Part shown: positions 5,378 through 12,952 of the stretch, one piece after another
Position numbering within the stretch: position 1 is the first letter of the stretch
How the letters are laid out: every line of letters begins with the position of its first letter
IMG/VR virus record: IMGVR_UViG_3300035698_000863
Location: 1 to 22,275 of that record
Length of the DNA: 22,275 nucleotides
Strand: one strand, 5' to 3'
Origin: a virus
Program-made: the position numbers and the translations under genes
Notes under the pieces: model-generated
Database searches by the model: none
The model's input: the letters and a program-made list of their open reading frames with translations, nothing else
What the model was told of the DNA's origin: nothing

Positions 5378-6199
5378 TTACATACTTCCGTCTTTGAAAG
5401 TCAATTTTGGATCTATTTCAATCGGCGTTACAGGTTTTTTAGTCATAGTTGTTTTCATATTTTTACCTTTTGCCGTTTCTTTTTTCATATCGTTATAAGA
5501 CTTATATGATTTACCTTCATCGCCTTCTTTGACAGTTTTATCACCTTCTGATTGTTTCTTCAACATATCTTGTAATTTTAACTTGTCAGTTTTTAATTGA
5601 GAGGCCATCAATTCTGCTTTTGCTTTCTCCTCTGGAGTTTCAGTATCAATAGTTGTCATTTTATTTGATGTATCAGTAATCTTTTGTCTTAGTCTTTGTA
5701 TGGTTTCAGGATCAACAGCTTCTTCCATTTTTTTTACATCTTTAGGGTCGATACCTGCTTCTTGTAATTCTTCGTTACTCATTGGTACACAGTTTGGTAC
5801 TTCTTTACCATTCTTGTCTTTCATACCAACTTGTTTGTAACCTTTCCAACAAGGGTCGCCAGCTCTTTTGTCGCCATCATTAGCTTCTTTTACTTCTTCA
5901 TCTTTTGCTTTATACATACCATCAATTTTATCGAAGAACTTTTTCTTTTCTGTGTCAGACATTTGTGGTATAGACTTACCTGTTTTTGCTAATTCTTTTT
6001 TAAATAGTTTTTGATAATGTGTTTCTTCTGAAACTACTTTTGTAACCGCAGCTTCAAGTGAATCTGGTCTTATATCCAAATATCTTCTTGTTGGTGCAGC
6101 TATTTTAATTTCTTCTTTTTTAAATGTTATATTTTTTTCTACAGTATCTATACCAGCAGCTTCAATCGAATCTGGTCTTGTGTTTAAATATTTGTTCAT
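5378..6199 (-). CDS. charged marine-phage protein with duplicated YLxxRPDS motif
   Basis: A 273-residue, very hydrophilic protein. The N-terminus carries a repeat: KYLNTRPDSIEAA (3-15) and RYLDIRPDSLEAA (39-51), also similar at DNA level. A conserved-looking block follows: FKKELAKTGKSIPQMSDTEK and KKFFDKIDGMYKAK (about 65-98). Then comes DPCWKGYKQVGMKDKNGKEV with PNCVP (about 115-139), a Cys-containing motif I recall from other marine phage proteins. The rest is probably helical and disordered (Lys/Glu/Thr-rich). Start ATG 6199 shares a base with the preceding stop (TAATG). Its place in a late operon and its composition suggest a virion or core-associated protein. Function unknown. Confidence 0.65.
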   Translation of the reverse strand: MNKYLNTRPDSIEAAGIDTVEKNITFKKEEIKIAAPTRRYLDIRPDSLEAAVTKVVSEETHYQKLFKKELAKTGKSIPQMSDTEKKKFFDKIDGMYKAKDEEVKEANDGDKRAGDPCWKGYKQVGMKDKNGKEVPNCVPMSNEELQEAGIDPKDVKKMEEAVDPETIQRLRQKITDTSNKMTTIDTETPEEKAKAELMASQLKTDKLKLQDMLKKQSEGDKTVKEGDEGKSYKSYNDMKKETAKGKNMKTTMTKKPVTPIEIDPKLTFKDGSM

Positions 6200-7278
6200 T
6201 ACTTTACTCCCTTTTTTAATTTTTTTTGTATTAATCCATCTACTAAGTTCTTAGCCCCTTTGTGTTTTTCTATTGAAAAAGATTTGCTAGAAGGTTTTCC
6301 TATCTCTACCTTTTCAACTAGTGTAATATCTCCAGGTTTACATTGCACGTTTGTGCCGTCATCCATCTTAACTGTATAGTAAGCACCAACTTCAGGTTGA
6401 CCTACTGCTACAATTTGTCCTGTCTTATTGCCAACCATAACGTGTGAGTTTGGTTTATAATGCGACTCTCCTAAAATGCTTTTAACTTTATTTACAGATA
6501 TTTTTAACCTCTTTGCAATATCTTCAACAGAAATTCCTTCTTTATCAGCTGCGAATATATCTTTTATTTTAGATTCTACAATATCATCTTCATCTGTTGA
6601 TCTCTTATCAGAATTTACTGCAGGTGTTTTAACTGCTTCAAACTTACCTGTTTTTTTGTATAGTTTGTTTTTTGCAAGGCCAGATACAAATGGTATATTT
6701 GCTTTTGCCAATTGTTTTAATGATGATACATCAAATGTATCTTTATCTAACATCTTTGAAAGGGCAATTCCTTTTTCAGTAGATATTGTTTTATCTCTTA
6801 AAGGTTCCCATTGTTTTTTAAGATCATTTATTTGATTATTTGTAAACTCTTTTAAATCTTTTGCTTCTTTAATTCTTTTTTGTACTCTTTCAAAAACAGC
6901 TTTTGCTCTAGTTTTAAAACTATCATCTGTTGTATTAACCGCTTCTTTTTTATGTTCACTATCTTTCATTACAGTGCCATCAGGCATTTTATGATAACCC
7001 GGTTTAACATCTTTTACTTTAACTTCGGGTGTTTCTTTAACTTCAGGTGTTTCTTTAACTTCAGGTGTTTCTTTAATCTTTTTTTCCACTTGAAGAAGTT
7101 TATCTTTTGCAATATCAGATAGAATAGCAATATCCATTTTTGCCATTTCGCTTAAAGTATCTTTAGGTAACTTAGAAAGCATTTCAGACACCTGATTTAA
7201 TTTTTTGGTATCTAATTGTTTTCCTCGTAAATCTTCGTACTGTTCTTTTAATTTTTGTAAATCTGATATCTTAATCAT
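6199..7278 (-). CDS. charged late phage protein with duplicated helical domain
   Basis: A 359-residue protein; ATG 7278 has AGGA eight bases upstream, and the longer version to 7299 would overlap the preceding gene without a better site. A helical unit occurs twice: residues about 5-62 (DLQKLKEQYEDLRGKQLDT start, ILSDIAKDKLL end) and about 150-207 (NDLKKQWEPLRDKTIST start, FVSGLAKNKLY end). Between them lie three KETPEV repeats (70-87) and GYHKMPDGTVMKDSEHK (94-110), a motif I associate with marine phage proteins. Residues 249-269 (ISVEDIAKRLKISVNKVKSI) look like a helix-turn-helix. Residues about 276-322 look like an SH3-like beta barrel. Function unknown; late-operon location suggests a virion-associated protein. 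Confidence 0.65.
   Translation of the reverse strand: MIKISDLQKLKEQYEDLRGKQLDTKKLNQVSEMLSKLPKDTLSEMAKMDIAILSDIAKDKLLQVEKKIKETPEVKETPEVKETPEVKVKDVKPGYHKMPDGTVMKDSEHKKEAVNTTDDSFKTRAKAVFERVQKRIKEAKDLKEFTNNQINDLKKQWEPLRDKTISTEKGIALSKMLDKDTFDVSSLKQLAKANIPFVSGLAKNKLYKKTGKFEAVKTPAVNSDKRSTDEDDIVESKIKDIFAADKEGISVEDIAKRLKISVNKVKSILGESHYKPNSHVMVGNKTGQIVAVGQPEVGAYYTVKMDDGTNVQCKPGDITLVEKVEIGKPSSKSFSIEKHKGAKNLVDGLIQKKLKKGVK
7021..7074 (-). repeat. three tandem 18-bp repeats (KETPEV x3)
   Basis: Three consecutive 18-bp units encode K-E-T-P-E-V three times; the units differ by a single base in one copy (GGG versus AGG on the plus strand). They form a flexible acidic Pro linker between a helical domain and a conserved motif. 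Near-identical units point to recent expansion by slippage, so copy number may vary among relatives. Confidence 0.85.
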
Positions 7279-7282
7279 TGTT

Positions 7283-8338
7283 TTATTCCTCTCCATCATT
7301 TACGAATTTGTATATATCTTCTTTAACTAGTTTAGATAGAACATTTATATCTGCAAATTGTATAGCTAATTTTGTAGGCGTATCCATTTTTTTGATCATA
7401 TCTCTAATACCTTGTGTAACATCTTTAGATGTTTTCTTTGCCCAAGTTTTTTTAATATTAGCTAATTGACTGTCTGATATTTTACCCATTAAATCACTAC
7501 CATAGATATCACTCTCTTTAAAATTAAGAGTGTGTTTAGTAATAGTAATATCTTTTAGACCATCTTTTTTTAGTTGAGCAGCTTTGTCTTCGGCATCCTT
7601 TTTAGTTTTAAATGCAGCTGCAAATCTTTTCTTATTAGATGGATCAAAAAATCTAACAGCAAACCCGTCTTGAAATTTCTCATCTATTTCTTTTGGGTTT
7701 GGATTAGAAGGTTTAGGTCTATCTGTTTCTTCATTCTGTTTTCTTAATTCTACTGCTACTTCAGGATCTTTTGATAACCCTTTAGCAAGTTTTTCTATTT
7801 CATCATAAGCTTTTGTCATATTGCCTGATAATTTCTTAGCAATCTCTTTTGCTTTAACAATTAGATTGGTAGCAAACCCTTCTTCTAATTCTTCTTTATG
7901 AACTTTTTTTCCTTGTTTATGAAGTTGTAAAGCTGTTTTAGCGTCTGGAGCATAAACGTGATCTTTTTTATCAGGTGTATTTCCAACATCTCTTTTTGCT
8001 TTACCGCCTATGATAATAAATCTTTCGTTATCGTAAGCGTCTTCTTCTTTAACTAAACCCTCTTCCACTTCTTCCATAGCATTATCTGGAGTGTATGCCA
8101 TATAATCGTGTACAGCAGTGATGTCATCTTTTGCTCTCGTAAGTTTAGATTGAACCCAAGCTTCTAATGGATTTCCCATTTCTGGTTTTTCTTTTAACAT
8201 AGAAGAAAGTTGTAATGCTTTATCAGCAATTGCTTCTAATTGGCCTCTAGCCATAGATACTTCGTGGTCTGTATCTTGTTCTTTCAAGCCAATTTTGACT
8301 TGATCATATGCTTCTGCAAATATTTGTCTATAACTCAT
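7283..8338 (-). CDS. conserved late phage protein with capsid-targeting-like start
   Basis: A 351-residue protein starting MSYRQIFAEAYDQV at ATG 8338, overlapping the preceding gene by 11 bases. F-A-E-A at 7-10 aligns with the I-A-E-A cleavage site of T4 internal proteins. Next comes DHEVSMARGQLEAIADKA (24-41) and PLEAWVQSKLTRAKDDI (57-73), a helical block I recall as widespread in T4-like marine phages ('DHEvsMAr.qL....eAWVQSKit.a'). The centre is hydrophilic, with a short strand-rich motif (RFIIIGGKAKRDVG, about 105-118). A second region (GFAVRFFDPSNKKRFAAAFK, about 225-244) looks like a small alpha-beta repeat. No catalytic motif. Probably virion- or core-associated; function unknown. Confidence 0.65.
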   Translation of the reverse strand: MSYRQIFAEAYDQVKIGLKEQDTDHEVSMARGQLEAIADKALQLSSMLKEKPEMGNPLEAWVQSKLTRAKDDITAVHDYMAYTPDNAMEEVEEGLVKEEDAYDNERFIIIGGKAKRDVGNTPDKKDHVYAPDAKTALQLHKQGKKVHKEELEEGFATNLIVKAKEIAKKLSGNMTKAYDEIEKLAKGLSKDPEVAVELRKQNEETDRPKPSNPNPKEIDEKFQDGFAVRFFDPSNKKRFAAAFKTKKDAEDKAAQLKKDGLKDITITKHTLNFKESDIYGSDLMGKISDSQLANIKKTWAKKTSKDVTQGIRDMIKKMDTPTKLAIQFADINVLSKLVKEDIYKFVNDGEE

Positions 8339-8627
8339 TTTGTTCCTCTATTTCTATTATTAGTTTGCCTATTCCTTTATGCACTCTGTGAAAACTCTCT
8401 TTTTTAACATAGTACGTTTGTCCATCCACCAATTCAATTGGCAACTGATTATCATATTGAATTTTCCATCCACTACCTTGTAACACATAGATAACTCTAT
8501 CTTTTCTATCTCTATGCCAAATCAATTCACCATTATCAACTTGTTCATCAAAAATTCTTTTTATTCTATTTTCAGAAACAAATGAATCTGAAAAAGGATT
8601 ATTACCAATAAAAGTTTCCACCGCCAC
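8328..8627 (-). CDS. cupin-like small protein
   Basis: A 99-residue protein. It probably starts at GTG 8627, with AGGA five bases upstream; no ATG lies in the early part of the frame and TGA precedes it. The core pattern IFDEQVDNGELIWHRDRKDR, then VIYVLQGSGWKIQYDNQLPI and YYVKKESFHRVHKGIGKLII, has the alternating strands and the G-W-K-I-Q-x-x-x-x-L-P turn of a small beta barrel. I recall this as a cupin-like protein common in marine phages. His residues (WHRD, FHRVH) could bind a metal, but a full cupin metal site is not evident. It overlaps the DUF5872-like gene by 26 bases and the next gene by 11, so it is coupled on both sides. Confidence 0.65.
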   Translation of the reverse strand: MAVETFIGNNPFSDSFVSENRIKRIFDEQVDNGELIWHRDRKDRVIYVLQGSGWKIQYDNQLPIELVDGQTYYVKKESFHRVHKGIGKLIIEIEEQNEL

Positions 8628-9141
8628 TCATTCCTAAACTTTTAGCATATCGTGGCAAATTACAAGCCCAATACGCTGCTGTTGTTCTATCTTTCTGCTG
8701 ATCACATTTATGTCTAGCAGCAAAACTTTTTCTCGCCTTTAGATTATTTAATTTAACAGTTAATCCAGTTGTATCTCCCCAAGTGACTTTCTTAATCTTG
8801 TCGCCATCACGGACAAACACATAAAACTTCTTAGGACCGCCTCTTTTTGGTTTATTTAAAACCGGATCCTTTTCATCTTCTTCTTGTATCGGACAGTCTA
8901 AAGGTACTTTTTGACCCTCATGTTCGATAACTTCTCCGATATCAGTTTCTAATAGTTGTTTATCCCAATCAGATAATTCAATTAATAGACCCTCATTATA
9001 CAATTCTCTTGCTTCTCTAAACAACTTATAAAATTCTTCACTGTGAACACGATAAATGTTTTCTGCAAACGGTATATTATTTTCTATATGGTAATGTACC
9101 GATTTTGATAACTTGTCTTTATATTCACTAAATTTTAGCAT
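8602..9141 (-). CDS. DUF5872-like conserved phage protein
   Basis: A 179-residue protein. I choose ATG 9141, giving MLKFSEYKDKLSKS, within the 14-base overlap with the preceding stop; the longer version to 9180 adds a basic stretch with no counterpart I know. The C-terminal half has the DUF5872-like signature: RGGPKKFYVFVRDGDKIKKV, TWGDTTGL, ARKSFAARHKCDQQKD, TTAAYWACNLPRYAKSLGMS, ending GGGNFYW. The Arg-Lys-Ser-Phe-x-x-Arg-His-x-Cys and Tyr-Trp-x-Cys strings are strongly conserved in this family as I recall it, suggesting a nucleic-acid or metal-binding fold. The N-terminal half (HIENNIPFAENIYR, FREARELYNEG) is helical. Biochemical role unknown. Confidence 0.75.
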   Translation of the reverse strand: MLKFSEYKDKLSKSVHYHIENNIPFAENIYRVHSEEFYKLFREARELYNEGLLIELSDWDKQLLETDIGEVIEHEGQKVPLDCPIQEEDEKDPVLNKPKRGGPKKFYVFVRDGDKIKKVTWGDTTGLTVKLNNLKARKSFAARHKCDQQKDRTTAAYWACNLPRYAKSLGMSGGGNFYW

Positions 9142-11494
9142 AATCTTTAAACGATAACATCTTTTTTCTGACTTCATCAATCTTTGATTGATAGTCGTTT
9201 CCGTATCGTTCCCTATATTTATCTATTGTTTCACCTGAAGTTGCCCATTCTTCTATATCTTTTTCAGATATTTCTGGTGGATTGCCTCGTTCTTTTGCTT
9301 CAACTGGTTTATTGTCTGGTTTTTCACCAGGTGTCACTTCTTTTGTATGGTTTGCATAGTCGGCGCCAACTTCATACGATTCTTTTGTCTTCATTATTAA
9401 TTCTTTCTTTAATTGTCCAAAATATTTCTTCTTTTTTTCTTCGATTTTCTTTGGTTCTGTTTTAATTTCTTCTGGTTGAGAAACAGCTGTAAATCCATAA
9501 TCTACATCTAAATTATATTCTCTAATAGCAACCTCTTTATCTGAAACTATAGGAATACAATCCCATATCCAAGCTTTGTGTAAGTTGCCCTCTACGTCTT
9601 CTACTACTATGTAGTTTGTACTTTTTCTAACTACTTTGCCTTCAACACTTTCTTTGATATAGTTTACTTTATCGCCTATGTTAAAGATGATTTCTCTAAT
9701 ATATAAATCTCTTATTTGTTGTTGTTCAAACTGTTCTAAGCTTGCAATTGGGCTTACAGCACTATCATAAGCATATGAAGCTGCTAATCTCATTCCTTTT
9801 CTTACTTGCTTCATAATATCATCTGCATTTACCCCACGAGGTAATCCTAATTTGAAACTTCTTATATCACCTTTGGCAGCTGCATCTCTCATTTTACTTG
9901 CACTCATACCAATAGCTCCTTCAGCGTCTGGATCTCTTTCACCCGCTGATACAACTTCTATCTTATCAAAATTATAATATCCGTGTCTGCTTTTAACATT
10001 GTTATATTTTGTAAGTATTGTTTTAAATTCCACAGTTCTATCTGAACCTGCCACCATTTTAATTTCTGTAAAGCCTTTGTTATACAAATCGGTAGCAATA
10101 TCTAAAACCATATTTGTTTTATTAACCATTATTTTAGAAGCGTAAGATGGAAACATCTTTTTCATAATGTTTAATTTTTGGACTGCTGATAGCGGGTTCT
10201 TTTTAGGGTCTTCACTTCTACTTAAATAAATTCTATAATCATTTGCGGGAACACTCGCAACTTTTTTAATTAACTTCTCGTGTCCTATTGTTGGTGGATT
10301 AAATCTACCAAAAGCAAAAGCAACTGATTTTTTTGTAGCTTCTTGTAATGTTTCTTCGTGTACCATTGTTTGTAGTTTTTTGCCATCGATATCTCTAAAT
10401 GTATCAGCGACAGCGGAAGCGTAATAACCAATATCGTGTCTTAATGGTAATCCTTCTCTCGCTCTTTCGCTTTTCTTTCTATCAATAACATCTTGTAAAA
10501 CTTTAGCAGCATATTCATATCTCTTTTGAGTTGTTGCCATCATTTTAATTTTAGTAACTAAATTTTTAAACCAAGCAGTTGCTTTTATTTTTGCTTTGTC
10601 TAATGTGATTGCTTCTTTCAAACTATCTATTTCAGCGTCTGTTACTTCTCCGTCTTCTAAAATCTTTTTGCATTTTTTATAGAATGTTAGATAGTGATAT
10701 TTTTCTAACATCTTATAGATAACGTTTTTAGGTAATCTGTTTTTTACCCCAAACTTTCTTATTTCATCTGGCAACATATCTGTGTCAAAAGCTGCTCTTC
10801 TTTCAGCGTCAACCACAACGCCTATGTTAACAATATCATTTATACTATCTTCTATTTCTTCTAACTTATCATTAACCCTATCTTGTAAATCTAAAATATC
10901 ATTTGGTTGTAATTCTTTTAATTCGTCATAGTCAATAATATCTCTTTTTAATTCGCCCTTAACTACGTCCAATTCTTGTACTTTTCTTTCAAAATCTTTT
11001 AAGTATATGTTTAAATCAAAAACAAAATTATCTGGTCTTTTAATAAACTTATTGTTTTTTATATCGAATACTGTATCTGCTTTGTTATTCTGATCATCAT
11101 AAGTTTCTTTAGATGTTAAAAAATAAAAATTGATTGGGTGTTTAGTTCCTGGTATTTCTTTACCTTGAATATTATCTGGATTTTTTGCTGACAAATACTT
11201 TTGAGAAAGATTTGTTCGTTCTTCTTCTTGCTTTTCTTTTGGAACATCAAACAATACATTAATATCTAGGTCTGCGTCATTTCTATATCTCTTTGTAAGA
11301 ATAGAACCAATTAATGCTGTTTTGATGATGGGGTAATCTTTTTCAAAATCTTTAAGTTGATCGTTAATTAATTTTAAAATATTATCTTTAATTTTAGGAT
11401 TTTTAGTATCAGCGTCATCAAATACACCTGGGGCATATGTTTGTCTAGGTATATCAATGATACTTTCTTTTAAAAAATTTTTAAACTTTTTCAT
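9128..11494 (-). CDS. double nucleotidyltransferase fusion (Pol-beta-type plus HIGH-type)
   Basis: A 788-residue multidomain enzyme. The leader MKKFKNFLKES resembles a capsid-targeting sequence. Residues about 50-160 look like a Pol-beta/MNT nucleotidyltransferase: ALIGSILTKRYRNDADLDIN with Gly-Ser at 63-64 and acidic metal ligands in DADLD (73-77). Residues 391-560 are a cytidylyltransferase/NMN-adenylyltransferase-like domain: FAFGRFNPPTIGHEKLI (393-409, HIGH-type T-I-G-H) and GMSASKMRDAA (529-539), a counterpart of the I-S-x-T-x-x-R motif. About 605-650 looks like a small SH3-like barrel, and the tail (YEVGADYANHTKEVTPGE onward) matches segments I recall from other marine phages. It overlaps both neighbours (ATGA upstream, 14 bases downstream). 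Likely transfers nucleotides to a small molecule or RNA; substrates unknown. Confidence 0.75.
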   Translation of the reverse strand: MKKFKNFLKESIIDIPRQTYAPGVFDDADTKNPKIKDNILKLINDQLKDFEKDYPIIKTALIGSILTKRYRNDADLDINVLFDVPKEKQEEERTNLSQKYLSAKNPDNIQGKEIPGTKHPINFYFLTSKETYDDQNNKADTVFDIKNNKFIKRPDNFVFDLNIYLKDFERKVQELDVVKGELKRDIIDYDELKELQPNDILDLQDRVNDKLEEIEDSINDIVNIGVVVDAERRAAFDTDMLPDEIRKFGVKNRLPKNVIYKMLEKYHYLTFYKKCKKILEDGEVTDAEIDSLKEAITLDKAKIKATAWFKNLVTKIKMMATTQKRYEYAAKVLQDVIDRKKSERAREGLPLRHDIGYYASAVADTFRDIDGKKLQTMVHEETLQEATKKSVAFAFGRFNPPTIGHEKLIKKVASVPANDYRIYLSRSEDPKKNPLSAVQKLNIMKKMFPSYASKIMVNKTNMVLDIATDLYNKGFTEIKMVAGSDRTVEFKTILTKYNNVKSRHGYYNFDKIEVVSAGERDPDAEGAIGMSASKMRDAAAKGDIRSFKLGLPRGVNADDIMKQVRKGMRLAASYAYDSAVSPIASLEQFEQQQIRDLYIREIIFNIGDKVNYIKESVEGKVVRKSTNYIVVEDVEGNLHKAWIWDCIPIVSDKEVAIREYNLDVDYGFTAVSQPEEIKTEPKKIEEKKKKYFGQLKKELIMKTKESYEVGADYANHTKEVTPGEKPDNKPVEAKERGNPPEISEKDIEEWATSGETIDKYRERYGNDYQSKIDEVRKKMLSFKDYAKI

Positions 11495-12171
11495 CTTTTT
11501 CTAGCCGCTCTTTCTTTTGCCATCCATTTTTTTGCAACGTAGCTTTTGATTGGAGTATTAATTAGTCTTCTGACTACTTTAGAAACTTTATTAAGTGTTA
11601 ATGTTACTAATTCCTGATCACTCTTATTATTATCAACTAAAACAAAATTAGAAAGGCCAAACAAATTTTGAAATTTGCCCATATTATTTTGTACCATTTC
11701 CCAACTTTGCTTTGCTATATATTCTGGTACTTGCCTTTCTCTTTTCTTTTGCCTTTCTAATGCAACAGCTAAACTAGTATTTACAAATATCATTGAACAA
11801 TCATATCCTAATAATTTTAACATTGAGAATTGATTATGAATTAAGTTATAATCTCTACTTGTTGCGTCAATAACTAATCCTAATCTTCCTTTAATATAAC
11901 TGTCTAATTGAGAGTTTGTAGTTACCTTTGATTTTTTTCTTATCAAATCTCTAAAATAAGTTTCTTCTTCTGGCATACTTAATGACAAATTGGCCTGTTT
12001 TAGACCTATTTCAAATGATTTATCAGAATTTACCAGTTTTAAACCACTGCCAGCAAAGGATGATTGTGTAATAAATGATTTGCCTGCACCCGGACCACCA
12101 GCTAAAAAGAACGCTTTAAAAATGCCTGGATCGTAGAGGCCTTCGTTAATTATTTGTACAAAATTTTTCAT
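11491..12171 (-). CDS. P-loop kinase (zeta-toxin/AAA-like)
   Basis: A 226-residue P-loop NTPase. Leader MKNFVQIINEG shows the shared late-protein motif, with I-N-E-G as a candidate cleavage site. Walker A is LAGGPGAGKSFIT (23-35). A Walker-B-like strand with Asp (GLVIDATSRDY, about 98-108) and a later strand (DCSMIFVNTS) fit small kinases that phosphorylate a substrate hydroxyl, such as polynucleotide kinase or zeta-toxin relatives. ERQKKRERQVPEYI (about 139-152) holds basic residues suited to a LID. The C-terminus is basic (KKWMAKERAARKR). It overlaps both neighbours as ATGA. The substrate cannot be assigned; a nucleoside or nucleic-acid 5'-kinase would suit the neighbourhood. Confidence 0.75.
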   Translation of the reverse strand: MKNFVQIINEGLYDPGIFKAFFLAGGPGAGKSFITQSSFAGSGLKLVNSDKSFEIGLKQANLSLSMPEEETYFRDLIRKKSKVTTNSQLDSYIKGRLGLVIDATSRDYNLIHNQFSMLKLLGYDCSMIFVNTSLAVALERQKKRERQVPEYIAKQSWEMVQNNMGKFQNLFGLSNFVLVDNNKSDQELVTLTLNKVSKVVRRLINTPIKSYVAKKWMAKERAARKR

Positions 12172-12743
12172 TTTACTTTATCTATAATTGTTTGAGCTAT
12201 CTTTTCGGGTGTACTACCTTCAGCTTTTATATTTATTATATTACTTTTAAAATAATCTAACAATGGTGCTGTTTGTTGGTGATACACTTCTAATCTCTTT
12301 TTAATAATTTCTGGTTTATCATCAGCTCTACCTCTTGCTGATAGTCTTTTAATAATTTCTTCTTCACTTACTTCAAGGTTAATAACATAATTGTATTCAA
12401 TACTTTCCTTTTTCATTCGTTCTGCTTGTTCAACATTACGAGGGAAACCATCAAACACATAACCGTTTTGTGCGTCTGGCTTTGAAACTCTATCTTTAAC
12501 TGCCTTAATAACAATTTCTAATGGAGCGAATTTACCTTGTGCTAATAAATCTTTTACTTTAACACCATCCGGTGTATCTTGTTTTGCTAAAGCTCTCATC
12601 ATATCACCGGTGTATATATGTGGTATGTTTAACTTTTTAGTAATGATTTCTGAGTAAGTTGATTTACCAGAACCTGGTCCACCAATCATTATGATTTTTG
12701 GTTCATTAACTGCCTCTGAAAAAAATTGACCAAATGTTTTCAT
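12168..12743 (-). CDS. adk: adenylate kinase with extra N-terminal leader
   Basis: A 191-residue adenylate kinase (ATP + AMP to 2 ADP). ATG 12743 forms ATGA with the preceding stop, so I prefer it to the longer frame. Motifs in order: Walker A GGPGSGKST (21-29), YTGDMMR (44-50) in the NMP-binding region, GYVFDGFPRNVEQAERM (94-110), and a short LID starting RLSARGRADDKPEIIKKRL (133-151). The LID lacks the cysteines of long zinc-type kinases. Unlike a standard kinase, the P-loop is preceded by 15 extra residues, MKTFGQFFSEAVNEP, which match the T4 internal-protein leader MKTYQEFIAEA almost position by position. Most likely it works on nucleotides in the infected cell or is delivered with the virion. 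A different NMP substrate is possible. Confidence 0.85.
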   Translation of the reverse strand: MKTFGQFFSEAVNEPKIIMIGGPGSGKSTYSEIITKKLNIPHIYTGDMMRALAKQDTPDGVKVKDLLAQGKFAPLEIVIKAVKDRVSKPDAQNGYVFDGFPRNVEQAERMKKESIEYNYVINLEVSEEEIIKRLSARGRADDKPEIIKKRLEVYHQQTAPLLDYFKSNIINIKAEGSTPEKIAQTIIDKVK

Positions 12744-12952
12744 TCGTTTGACATAGGACACCACGGTAATGGTTCCAACTCCTCTTGTAATCTTTCTGAT
12801 TCTGTTTGTCTTTTTTCTAGTTTTTTTATAATACTATTTTTTAAATCATCACTAAAAGAATCCAAATATCTTTCCATTTTATTTTGTAAACTTTGTTTAT
12901 ACGATTCGTCTAGTTGTTTTTTTTCTATTTCTGCGTGTTCTAAAAAATCCAT
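12740..12952 (-). CDS. 70-aa coiled-coil protein, unknown function
   Basis: A small protein starting at ATG 12952, which shares a base with the stop of the DUF6267-like gene (TAATG). A TTG at 12967 in the same frame is less likely. It reads MDFLEHAEIEKKQLDESYKQ, then a long charged helix (RYLDSFSDDLKNSIIKKLEK) and ends PLPWCPMSNE with a single Cys. The composition suggests a coiled coil or an oligomerising peptide. Its stop forms ATGA with the adenylate kinase gene. I do not recognise the family. Confidence 0.55.
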   Translation of the reverse strand: MDFLEHAEIEKKQLDESYKQSLQNKMERYLDSFSDDLKNSIIKKLEKRQTESERLQEELEPLPWCPMSNE

